From: Delta-02 sp964513565
GTDB lineage: Bacteria; Desulfobacterota; Syntrophorhabdia; Syntrophorhabdales; Syntrophorhabdaceae
Reading direction: 5' to 3'
DNA length: 64,000 nucleotides
Assembly (NCBI GenBank): GCA_964513565.1
Contig: CAZENE010000004.1
Coordinates: 58,157-122,156 of the forward strand
Position numbers and translations under genes: made by a program. The notes below the pieces were generated by a model. That model saw only the letters and a list, made by a program, of their open reading frames with translations, was not told the DNA's origin and searched no databases. Of the stretch, positions 17,665 through 25,530 are shown in pieces (position 1 is the first letter of the stretch; every line of letters starts with the position of its first letter).

Positions 17665-18000
17665 AAAAAAATCCTCCTTATTGGTTTGGTATGGCAATCT
17701 ATTGGGTTCACACACCTGCTGTTGGCCTAACTCCAAGAACTGTGCCAAACGTGCTGAAGCGATGCATGAGAATTTTAAAGCAATGCGATTTGAAGACCTT
17801 GCGGATTTAAATGGCAGACTTCGAGGCCGGATGTGTCGCGGAAATATCACCTTATCCGGCAAGACTATTCTTGTTCAATGAGAAACGGTCTTTTATCGCA
17901 AGACCCCCGATGATGACTCCCGTACATATGGCGATACCTTCTCGAGCCTGTCTATCTTTACAAGAACATAAAGGATTGCATAAATAGCATCCTTCAAAGG
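17665..18000. other. Divergent intergenic region, no gene seen
   Basis: This separates the hemerythrin-like gene from the next plus-strand gene and must hold the minus-strand promoter. ORFs reading through it lack ribosome sites. Confidence 0.5.
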
Positions 18001-18030
18001 TTGACAATTCGACGGGCTCATCCCTAGTTT
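18001..18030 (+). promoter_or_regulatory. Candidate promoter for the exported low-complexity protein
   Basis: A perfect -35 box TTGACA (18001-18006) is followed after 18 bases by a weak -10 box, TAGTTT. The start would be about 40 bases before the ATG at 18079. Confidence 0.4.
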
Positions 18031-18078
18031 GGAGTGATGATCGAACGAGATCATGAAAATAAAGCTGGAGGTATTTTT

Positions 18079-18456
18079 ATGAAGAGAATTATGGTTTTTT
18101 TATTGATGGCGGGCATTCTTGTAATGTTCGGAGGAGTCGAGGCGTTTGCCCAGGCTGGTTCGGGTGCCGCGAGAGATGCAGAAACTTCAGGCGCGGCCCC
18201 GAGTGAAGAGGTTGGGCCGGGTGCGGTACCGGCAGAAAGCGGGGCAACCGGGGAGGTATCACCAGGCGACAAGATGAGCCCCAACGCAGAGCCTGGAAGC
18301 GAATCAGGTGCGGCACCGGCCGACCAAAAAACGGACGCGGCACCGGGAGAATCTTCCACAAGCCCGATGAAGGACTCGTCGGATCCGGCCTCATCATCGG
18401 AGAGCGAAACCACAACTGAAGAAACAGAATCGACCACGACCGAAACGGAAAAATAA
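18079..18456 (+). CDS. Exported low-complexity Ala/Gly/Ser/Glu/Thr-rich protein
   Basis: The 125-residue protein has a clear signal peptide (MKRIMVFLLMAGILVMFGGV, cut near AFAQA). The rest is disordered and acidic, made of Gly-Ala-Ala-Pro and Glu-Ser-Gly-rich segments and ending in a Ser/Thr/Glu tract (SETTTEETESTTTETEK). An ideal ribosome site (GGAGGT) precedes the ATG by six bases. It resembles wall-associated linker proteins in composition only. It is divergent from the hemerythrin-like gene, which also has a low-complexity tail. Confidence 0.7.
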   Translation: MKRIMVFLLMAGILVMFGGVEAFAQAGSGAARDAETSGAAPSEEVGPGAVPAESGATGEVSPGDKMSPNAEPGSESGAAPADQKTDAAPGESSTSPMKDSSDPASSSESETTTEETESTTTETEK

Positions 18457-18481
18457 CAGGCACATACGATAATGTCATTCC

Positions 18482-18535
18482 CGCCTGGCTGTAAAGGCAA
18501 TATCGATATCGATAGCTTTCCTTAGCAGCCAGGCG
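18482..18535. repeat. Long hairpin with palindromic loop
   Basis: A perfect 10-bp stem (CGCCTGGCTG at 18482-18491, CAGCCAGGCG at 18526-18535) encloses a 34-base loop that contains the 14-base palindrome TATCGATATCGATA. No T-run follows, so a simple terminator is less likely. The rest of 18536-18748 shows nothing I can name. Confidence 0.6.
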
Positions 18536-18748
18536 CATTATCATCGACAACAGCGCCCAACCAGTTGTCGTCGCCTCGTTCCCGTGGTTTCTTGTGATTA
18601 CCCGAACAGGGCAGGGGACCGGCCTTTCAATCCTTGCGAAGAGACGGTATCATATTAACCAGCGGGTTGCGTGCACTTTAGCCATATGCCGATAGCCGGT
18701 ACGAAAAAGTGTTACCTGGACCTGTAGAAACCTGCAAGGAGGTAATGC

Positions 18749-21247
18749 ATGGATACTGAAGCAAAGGTCCAGGATTCTGTTGCGCTCTCTTCCGAAGACG
18801 TTCGCACAGGTCTCACAACGGATGCTATTCGGCGCGCAATTGTCGAGAATCTGAATTTTATTCAAGGCCGCATACCGCGAATTGCTACGAAGAACGACTG
18901 GTATATGGCTCTTGCGTATACGGTCAGAGACAGGATGCTGAGCCATTGGGTCCGGTCAATCGAAGAGATGCACAGGAGCACGCGTGCAGTTTGTTATTTT
19001 TCGGCCGAATTCCTGATGGGGCCGCATCTTGAGAATGCGATGCTAAATCTGGGGATCTACGAGCAAACCAAAGAGGCTGTTTTAAAGCTGGGCCTCGATT
19101 TTGATGAGTTGATCGCACAGGAAACAGAACCGGGGCTGGGAAATGGCGGTCTCGGCAGACTGGCGGCATGCTTTCTGGATTCGATGGCAACGCAAAAAAT
19201 ATATGCTCTCGGATACGGGATCAGGTATGAATTCGGTATTTTCGACCAGCAGATCGTCGATGGCTGGCAGCGCGAGAAGACCGACAAGTGGCTCGCCCTC
19301 GGCAACCCGTGGGAAATAGCCCGTCCGGAGATCGCCTATTATGTCCAGTTTGGGGGATATACGGAGCATTATCGTGATGAAAAAGGATATGACCGTATCC
19401 GCTGGATACCGGACAGGGTCGTAAAGGGAATGGCCTACGATACCCCGGTTCCGGGATATAATGTCGAGATAGTCAATATCCTGCGGCTCTGGAAATCGGA
19501 GGCCTGCGAGTCTTTTAATTTTCAAGCTTTTAATACGGGGGATTACGAAGGGGCTGTGGAAGAAAAGGTTGCATCCGAGACGATATCGAAAATACTCTAT
19601 CCGAATGATGAACCGGCCTCCGGCAAGGAGTTGAGGCTTTCCCAGCAATATTTCTTCGTATGCTGTTCACTGCAGGATATGATCAGGATACATGGCGTGG
19701 CAGGCGGGAATACGGAGAACATCTACGAACGATACGCGGTTCAATTGAATGATACTCATCCGTCCATCGCTATTCCAGAGCTCATGAGGCTGCTCGTCGA
19801 TCAATACTGGGTCGATTGGGAAACAGCATGGGAGATAACAAAAAAAACCTTCGCGTACACAAACCATACCCTTCTTCCGGAAGCGCTCGAGAAGTGGCCG
19901 GTCGTTCTCTTTGGCCGTGTTCTTCCCCGGCATCTCGACATCATCTATGAGATCAACCGGCGCTTTCTCGATGAGGTGCGGCGGGCCCGCCCCGGTGATG
20001 AGGAAATTATCCGGCGTGTGTCGCTCATTGATGAGGCCGGCGAGCGGTATGTCCGCATGGCGCACCTGGCTACGGTAGGAAGCCATAGTGTCAATGGAGT
20101 TGCCGCCCTGCATACTGAATTGCTGCAAAGAACCGTGATGAAGGATTTCCACGAGTTGTCACCGGGGAAATTTCACAACATTACGAATGGGATCACACCG
20201 CGCAGATGGATCATGGTGAGTAATCCCGTTATGGCGAAGCTGATAACCGGCGCTATCGGCGATGGCTGGATCTGCAACTGCGAAAACGCTATACAAAACC
20301 TGGAGCCATTTGCGCACGATGCTGAATTTCGGAAAGCATGGCTTGCCATGAAAAATCTAAACAAATGGAACCTCGCACGGATCATCAGGGGGCGCACGGG
20401 TGTTACGGTCGAACCCGACAGCATCTTCGATATTCAGGTGAAACGAATGCACGAATACAAGCGCCAGCATCTCAATGCCTTGCATGTCATTGCACACTAT
20501 CTCAGATTGAAACGTGATCCGGACGCGGACATCCCCCCGCGTACGGTCATCTTCGGGGGGAAGGCGGCGCCAGGCTATTTCATGGCAAAATTGATGATAA
20601 AATTGATCACCTCAATAGCGGGGGTTGTCAATGCCGATCCCGAAACGTCGAGGCTTCTGAAGGTGATCTTTTTTCCTGATTTCAACGTGAAGAGCGGACA
20701 GATGATCTATCCGGCGGCAGATGTCTCCGAACAGATCTCAACGGCAGGCAAGGAGGCGTCAGGAACGGGGAATATGAAATTTTCCATGAACGGGGCCATA
20801 ACCATCGGCACTCTGGACGGCGCAAATGTAGAGATACGTGAAGAGGTCGGACCGGAGAATTTCTTTCTTTTCGGCCTTACCACACGGCAGGTATTTGAGC
20901 TCAAAAAGAGCGGTTACAACCCCCGGCAATATTATGAAGAAAATGGCGATCTCCGGGAAGTTATCGATCTTATCGGCTCCGGCTATTTTTCCAGCGGTGA
21001 TAAGAGCCTGTTCCGGCCCGTCGTCGATTCGCTCCTTGATCGTGATGAATATATGCTTTGTGCTGATTTTCAAGCCTATGTCGAATGCCAGCGTGAGATC
21101 AGCGAGGCATATCGCGACATCGACCGTTGGTTAAGAATGTCGATCATGAACGTGGCAAGAACGGGAAAATTCTCTTCGGACCGGTCCATAAGGGAATATG
21201 CCGGCAAAGTCTGGAACGTAACACCGCTTCGGGTGCTGGACCAGTAA
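18749..21247 (+). CDS. glgP: Glycogen/maltodextrin phosphorylase
   Basis: The 832-residue cytoplasmic enzyme releases glucose-1-phosphate from glycogen or maltodextrin. Signatures include FSAEFLMGPHLENAMLNLG, GLGNGGLGRLAACFLDS, NDTHPSIAIPELMR, NGITPRRWI, KRMHEYKRQHLN and, near the C-terminus, EASGTGNMKFSMNGA, which holds the pyridoxal-phosphate Lys. Length and motif order are those of the full family. A strong AAGGAGGT ribosome site stands before the ATG. Its product would supply nucleotide-glucose for TreT and GpgS in the first block of the window, although the genes are 10 kb apart. Confidence 0.96.
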   Translation: MDTEAKVQDSVALSSEDVRTGLTTDAIRRAIVENLNFIQGRIPRIATKNDWYMALAYTVRDRMLSHWVRSIEEMHRSTRAVCYFSAEFLMGPHLENAMLNLGIYEQTKEAVLKLGLDFDELIAQETEPGLGNGGLGRLAACFLDSMATQKIYALGYGIRYEFGIFDQQIVDGWQREKTDKWLALGNPWEIARPEIAYYVQFGGYTEHYRDEKGYDRIRWIPDRVVKGMAYDTPVPGYNVEIVNILRLWKSEACESFNFQAFNTGDYEGAVEEKVASETISKILYPNDEPASGKELRLSQQYFFVCCSLQDMIRIHGVAGGNTENIYERYAVQLNDTHPSIAIPELMRLLVDQYWVDWETAWEITKKTFAYTNHTLLPEALEKWPVVLFGRVLPRHLDIIYEINRRFLDEVRRARPGDEEIIRRVSLIDEAGERYVRMAHLATVGSHSVNGVAALHTELLQRTVMKDFHELSPGKFHNITNGITPRRWIMVSNPVMAKLITGAIGDGWICNCENAIQNLEPFAHDAEFRKAWLAMKNLNKWNLARIIRGRTGVTVEPDSIFDIQVKRMHEYKRQHLNALHVIAHYLRLKRDPDADIPPRTVIFGGKAAPGYFMAKLMIKLITSIAGVVNADPETSRLLKVIFFPDFNVKSGQMIYPAADVSEQISTAGKEASGTGNMKFSMNGAITIGTLDGANVEIREEVGPENFFLFGLTTRQVFELKKSGYNPRQYYEENGDLREVIDLIGSGYFSSGDKSLFRPVVDSLLDRDEYMLCADFQAYVECQREISEAYRDIDRWLRMSIMNVARTGKFSSDRSIREYAGKVWNVTPLRVLDQ

Positions 21248-21258
21248 GTCTTTTTAAG

Positions 21259-21285
21259 GTAGAACGCAGAACATGGAACTGGAAC
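21259..21285 (+). repeat. Heptad repeat array
   Basis: Four consecutive units GTAGAAC, GCAGAAC, ATGGAAC and (one base short) TGGAAC, starting 12 bases after the glgP stop and ending just before the convergent transglycosylase stop. Same type as the arrays near 25.4, 31.95, 32.2, 62.4 and 63.9 kb. Confidence 0.7.
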
Positions 21286-21288
21286 GAT

Positions 21289-22527
21289 TTACCGGTACAG
21301 CAGCGCTTCCGTACGGTACCACCTGAGGACCGCATCGAATTTCTGCAGATATATCTGCGTCTCTGATGGTATTCGGGACGTCCAGTTATGACCGTATTTG
21401 TCCATGCTTCCCCGTGTTCTGCCGGGACCGCAGTTGTAGGCGGATGCGAGGAACTTCCCCAAAGCCGCAGGGTCTTCAAGCAACCCTTGCCTCCGGGTAT
21501 CGCCGAGAACGTACATATCTGCATCAAAAAGAAGGAAGGATGCTTTTGCCGCATTGACATGGTCTTCCATCCCATGCACAAAGTTACAGTTCAAACCCGC
21601 CCCGGGATAAAGGTTCAAAATCCTCTTATATGTCCCGGGGATGAACTGGAACAGGCCGACTGCGCCGGCCTTTGAACGTGAGTAACGATATGCGTTCTTT
21701 TTGTTTGCACCCAGAATAACGAGAGTTTCATTTATCAGCTTCTCAGGAGTATACTTCCCGCTCACGAACTTAACGGGATCGATATGTTCAATAATAGCGA
21801 GCACTACAGATATATCGTTATCGACAAAAGATTGACACGATCGCGGATTCACCCGCCTGAGCAGAAGGTCTTCCTTCGCCTGGCCGATAACATTCTGCAG
21901 GTAATCGAGGCCTGCTTTTCTGACGACAGGTATGTCGATGCCTTCGGAATAAGGCGTGTATACGACCTCTTTGAAACCACCAGCGCTGTGGACAGGTCTT
22001 TTAAGGGCAAGAACAATATGATGTTCCTCCGAGATGATCTTGAATTTGGTATTTACACCATTGGCCTTTCCGGGTTCAATAACCTTATTTTCTGAACGCG
22101 CGCCAAGTCTCGGATGAACACGGAGGATCTTGATCTCCCGTGTCGTAACGTTTTCAACTGCGAGGAGGATACTGAAATCGCCAAGGCTGGGGTTTCCATA
22201 CGACACATGGGTCCTGTACGTGTACCCTTTTTTTCCCTTTCTCTTTACCTTGATCTTCCGAACTATCTTGGGGCGCACGACCTTAAAGCTGCATTGCGCC
22301 CTTTCCAGCATCGCGCGGGCACGTGCGATATCCTCGAAAATATTGAAGTTTATATCATCCCTTTTTCCGATGGGAGACGTTATTTCAATCGATTCCTCAC
22401 CGTCTGTGTCAACCTCCTCATCCGCATCCGCTATCTGTGCGTGAGACAGGGCGGAGGTCTGGAAAGACGCTAGAGTGAAAGTCAACAATAGAACAAGGAG
22501 AAACAGTTTTCCAATAAAGGTCTTCAG
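21289..22527 (-). CDS. Lytic transglycosylase-like (SLT) exported protein
   Basis: The C-terminal 180 residues form an SLT-type domain: AIIEHIDPVKF with a Glu-containing helix, YSRSKAGAVGLFQFIPGTYK, and a late SAYNCGPGR segment. The N-terminal 200 residues are a basic beta-rich region (IVRKIKVKRKGKKGYTYRTH) of unknown function. A standard start search gives TTG at 22488 without a ribosome site. A CTG at 22527 has AAAGGA six bases upstream and adds KTFIGKLFLLVLLLTFTLA, a full signal peptide, so I start there. The product should act on peptidoglycan in the periplasm. It is 412 residues with this start. Confidence 0.78.
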   Translation of the reverse strand: MKTFIGKLFLLVLLLTFTLASFQTSALSHAQIADADEEVDTDGEESIEITSPIGKRDDINFNIFEDIARARAMLERAQCSFKVVRPKIVRKIKVKRKGKKGYTYRTHVSYGNPSLGDFSILLAVENVTTREIKILRVHPRLGARSENKVIEPGKANGVNTKFKIISEEHHIVLALKRPVHSAGGFKEVVYTPYSEGIDIPVVRKAGLDYLQNVIGQAKEDLLLRRVNPRSCQSFVDNDISVVLAIIEHIDPVKFVSGKYTPEKLINETLVILGANKKNAYRYSRSKAGAVGLFQFIPGTYKRILNLYPGAGLNCNFVHGMEDHVNAAKASFLLFDADMYVLGDTRRQGLLEDPAALGKFLASAYNCGPGRTRGSMDKYGHNWTSRIPSETQIYLQKFDAVLRWYRTEALLYR

Positions 22528-22649
22528 GGTGATTCCTTTCGGCTTTAATTTAATTGTTTAATTTTTATTTAATATAAATCGAGGCACCTTTTAAATAAAG
22601 CATTTTCCTATCTTATTCGGCGGGAGATGCCGGTCGTGTGATTGCGTCT

Positions 22650-23660
22650 TTATTCACACGGCTCAAATATGTACTTCCCCGTGGTATCGATATAGCCCCA
22701 TTTGTGGCCTTCCTGAACCCGAGCGAGCCCTTCGGAGAATGGGTCGATATAATCGTAGACCGGTTTGATCACAGGCTTTCCGGCACGATCGATAAAACCC
22801 CATTTGCTTCCAACCTGGACGCCGGCGAAGCCTTCCGTGAACCGGTTGACCTTCTTGAACCGGGGGGTTATCACGAAAGCACCCGTCCTGTCGATAAAAC
22901 CCCACTTCCTTCTGACCTGTACGCGCGCAAGGCCGTCGGAGAATCTGTTTGCGTTTTTAAATTGCGGCTGAACGACGAATATGCCCTGCTTGTCAATATA
23001 TCCAAATTTTTTGTTGAGGGCTACGGTGGCGATACCTTCGGTAAAGGGGATGGCAAAATCGTATACGGGTTTTATGACAAACTGTCCGGAATGGTCGATG
23101 TAGCCGTATCTTTTTCCAACCAGTACAGCCGCAACGCCGTCGCTGAAGCGGCTCACTTCATGATATTTCGGTTCTATAACGAGTTTGCCTGTTTTATCTA
23201 TAAAGCCCCATTTACCGTTTAACCTCACCCCCGCAAGACCCTCAGAGAATGGCATAGAGTCATCGAATCGGGCAGGGATCACGATGGTCCCTGTTTTATC
23301 TACGTATCCTGACCTTCCTTCTGTCATTACCCCTGCAAGGCCTCCCGAAAAACGGTCGGCGCCGTTATACCGGGGTACGATCACGATTATGCCTTCCGGG
23401 TTTATATATCCCCATTTTCCGTTCAGCTGGACTCGTGAAAGCCCCTCTGTGAAGGGAAAGGCAGCCTCGAATATTGGCTCGATCACAATCTTCCCGGACC
23501 GGTCGATATATCCCCATTTTCCATTTTTTGCAATTGCAAAAAGCCCCGACTTGTCCTTCTGCTCGAAGTCGTGTTGTGGATATGCGTTCGCAGAAAGGAA
23601 CGCAAGGGCGATGAGGGACAGCAGGATCGATAACGTGTACGCTTTGATGAGATCTTTCAT
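22650..23660 (-). CDS. Exported WG-repeat (KWG) protein
   Basis: After a signal peptide (IKAYTLSILLSLIALAFLSA), the 336-residue protein consists of eight full and one partial copy of a 34-residue unit, consensus GKWGYIDKTGKIVI-P-F-F-EGLA-V. Such WG repeats form beta-rich binding surfaces; no enzyme function is known. The start at 23660 has a good GGAGG ribosome site. It is followed on the same strand by the transglycosylase gene after about 120 bases, so a shared envelope role is possible. Confidence 0.88.
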   Translation of the reverse strand: MKDLIKAYTLSILLSLIALAFLSANAYPQHDFEQKDKSGLFAIAKNGKWGYIDRSGKIVIEPIFEAAFPFTEGLSRVQLNGKWGYINPEGIIVIVPRYNGADRFSGGLAGVMTEGRSGYVDKTGTIVIPARFDDSMPFSEGLAGVRLNGKWGFIDKTGKLVIEPKYHEVSRFSDGVAAVLVGKRYGYIDHSGQFVIKPVYDFAIPFTEGIATVALNKKFGYIDKQGIFVVQPQFKNANRFSDGLARVQVRRKWGFIDRTGAFVITPRFKKVNRFTEGFAGVQVGSKWGFIDRAGKPVIKPVYDYIDPFSEGLARVQEGHKWGYIDTTGKYIFEPCE

Positions 23661-23861
23661 AGTCTGCCTCCTGCAATGATATCGAAAAGGCGTGCCCGGT
23701 TCTACACGGCCGGATGGCCGACCATACCCGTTTTCTGTGTAATCATAGCATATCCGCAGGCGGCGGGAAAAGGTTTTAAGAGGCGTAAATATCCTGTGGA
23801 CACATGGCCCGCGATATTGTTGAATGTATGTTGAAAATAAAGACACCGGGGAATAAAGAAC

Positions 23862-25385
23862 ATGAAATATATCCTGTTAATTGCCGCGATGGTCCTGCTT
23901 TTGAGTCTCCCGGCCCATGCAGACAGGGGTCCCGTGATCTGGCAGGATCGGGTGAACCTCGTGCAGGAATCTCAAAAGGCAATAATCATGCACAACGGCT
24001 CCGAGGAGTGCCTTGTCCTCAGCACGGAAATGAAAGCCTCGCGGGACGTTGAGATCCTCGAATTCATACCTTTTCCCTCTGAACCCATGGTGCGGTTGGC
24101 CGGTGGTGACCCATTCGGAGAAATATCAGGCCTGATAACGCGGAAAGGCTTGGTATTTTACAGAGGAAGCGATGTTGCGGTCAAGGGAGAGGAGGGTATC
24201 GGAGGAGGTGCCGTTGCCGTCGAGATAAGCTTTGCACAGAAGATCGGGATTCATGACGTAACGGTGATAAAAGTGAACGATCCCGGCGATTTCAAAGAAT
24301 GGTGCGAGAAATTCTTCCACGACAGAGGTATAAAGGCCGACAATGCGGGATTGTCCCGCGTGTACGAGATCGCAAGGGATTATACGCAGAGAGGTTATAC
24401 ATATTTTGTGTTTGACCGGGTGAACATCGCGAGAGAGACAAAATCCATCGAGCCTTTGCTTTACAGGTTCAAGAGCCGCAATATTTATTATCCCTTGAAA
24501 ACTTCTAACCTCTTTGGGGGCAGCGGTATCGTGGAGCTTATATTTTTGCTTCCCGGCTCGATAATGGATGATTTTTGGCAGAATACGCAAGGCATTTTCG
24601 ATATAGGCCGGGGCCATGCTATGGAACTGAGCTCATCGTCCAAAGTATATCAAAGAGACTTAGGACCGTTTAAATCCCTCGCGGGTTTTTTTGCTCCGGG
24701 ATCAAAGATATATATGCAGGTCCTGCGATACAAGGGGGCCTATGCGTTCGCGGATGATCTCGCCTATGATACCGGTAAGCTGAAACCCTATGCCTATCGC
24801 TTCGAGTCTTCCCGGTGGCAGGGCGAAAAGGAATTTACCGCGCAATTTACCGAGGATGAGATACGCGACCTTAAGGAATACTTCTGCCCGAAAAGCGGAG
24901 ATCTCAATTTTATGTTCGATGCACGGAACTACAATATTGATTGCTGGAATTTCATTCCTGCCGATGAATATGAGGTATATGCGGCCGTGTTCAAGAATCC
25001 GCCGTTGGGCATTCCACGCAATGCGATCATAGAAAAAATGACGAGCAAAAAGGAATTCAAAGACACGAAGCTGAAATTGGATGGTGGGCTGGTTAAAGAT
25101 TTCAATCAAAAGAACAGGATAAGCCAGACCCTAGAGAGAGGCTTTCCGGATGATGGCAGATTGACCATCTCCGTCGCAGACAATGCCTCGGGACAGCTTT
25201 CCCGCTCCAACGAAAGGACGTATGTTTCACGGGTGGGTTTCAATCGGGACAGGTCGATGGCGCTTGTTCACGTAGATCATATATCCGGCCCGCGATCAGG
25301 GGTTGCGTACTACCTGACCCTGAAGAAAAAAACAGGCAGCCCTGCATGGGCCATAGCCGACGCGATCATTGAAATGATGTATTGA
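23862..25385 (+). CDS. Large exported protein, DUF2330-like N-terminal region
   Basis: The 507-residue protein has a signal peptide (MKYILLIAAMVLLLSLPAHA). The first 230 residues resemble DUF2330: KAIIMHNGSEECLVLSTEMK, ILEFIPFPSEP, a FKEWCEKFF segment and a long YFVFDRVNI strand. The rest includes paired cysteines (EYFCPKSG, YNIDCWNF) and no motif I know. Periplasmic or outer location is expected. It is divergent from the WG-repeat gene and convergent with RNase R. Function unknown. Confidence 0.7.
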   Translation: MKYILLIAAMVLLLSLPAHADRGPVIWQDRVNLVQESQKAIIMHNGSEECLVLSTEMKASRDVEILEFIPFPSEPMVRLAGGDPFGEISGLITRKGLVFYRGSDVAVKGEEGIGGGAVAVEISFAQKIGIHDVTVIKVNDPGDFKEWCEKFFHDRGIKADNAGLSRVYEIARDYTQRGYTYFVFDRVNIARETKSIEPLLYRFKSRNIYYPLKTSNLFGGSGIVELIFLLPGSIMDDFWQNTQGIFDIGRGHAMELSSSSKVYQRDLGPFKSLAGFFAPGSKIYMQVLRYKGAYAFADDLAYDTGKLKPYAYRFESSRWQGEKEFTAQFTEDEIRDLKEYFCPKSGDLNFMFDARNYNIDCWNFIPADEYEVYAAVFKNPPLGIPRNAIIEKMTSKKEFKDTKLKLDGGLVKDFNQKNRISQTLERGFPDDGRLTISVADNASGQLSRSNERTYVSRVGFNRDRSMALVHVDHISGPRSGVAYYLTLKKKTGSPAWAIADAIIEMMY

Positions 25386-25398
25386 AAGCGGTTCTACT

Positions 25399-25518
25399 CT
25401 ACGTTCTTCGTTCTGCGTTGCGGGTGGTATGACCCGCGTTCTACTGTCGATGTCAAAAGGGTTTTCGATGGGAGATAACGCACGATTCGCGGTATGCAAC
25501 CGACGACGTAGAACGAAG
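25399..25518. repeat. Element bounded by inverted heptad arrays
   Basis: On the minus strand 25419-25399 reads AACGCAG, AACGAAG, AACGTAG. On the plus strand 25505-25518 reads GACGTAG, AACGAAG. The two short arrays point towards each other across about 85 bases, filling the space between the convergent DUF2330-like and RNase R genes. An inner CGGGTGGTATGACCCG hairpin is also present. Confidence 0.6.
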
Positions 25519-25530
25519 AAAAATTCAGAA

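Noticed and set aside
22650..23660. The repeated 102-bp units in the WG-repeat gene as a DNA repeat or CRISPR-like array.
   Set aside because: The units are in frame, diverged at DNA level and encode a known protein repeat, with no spacers.
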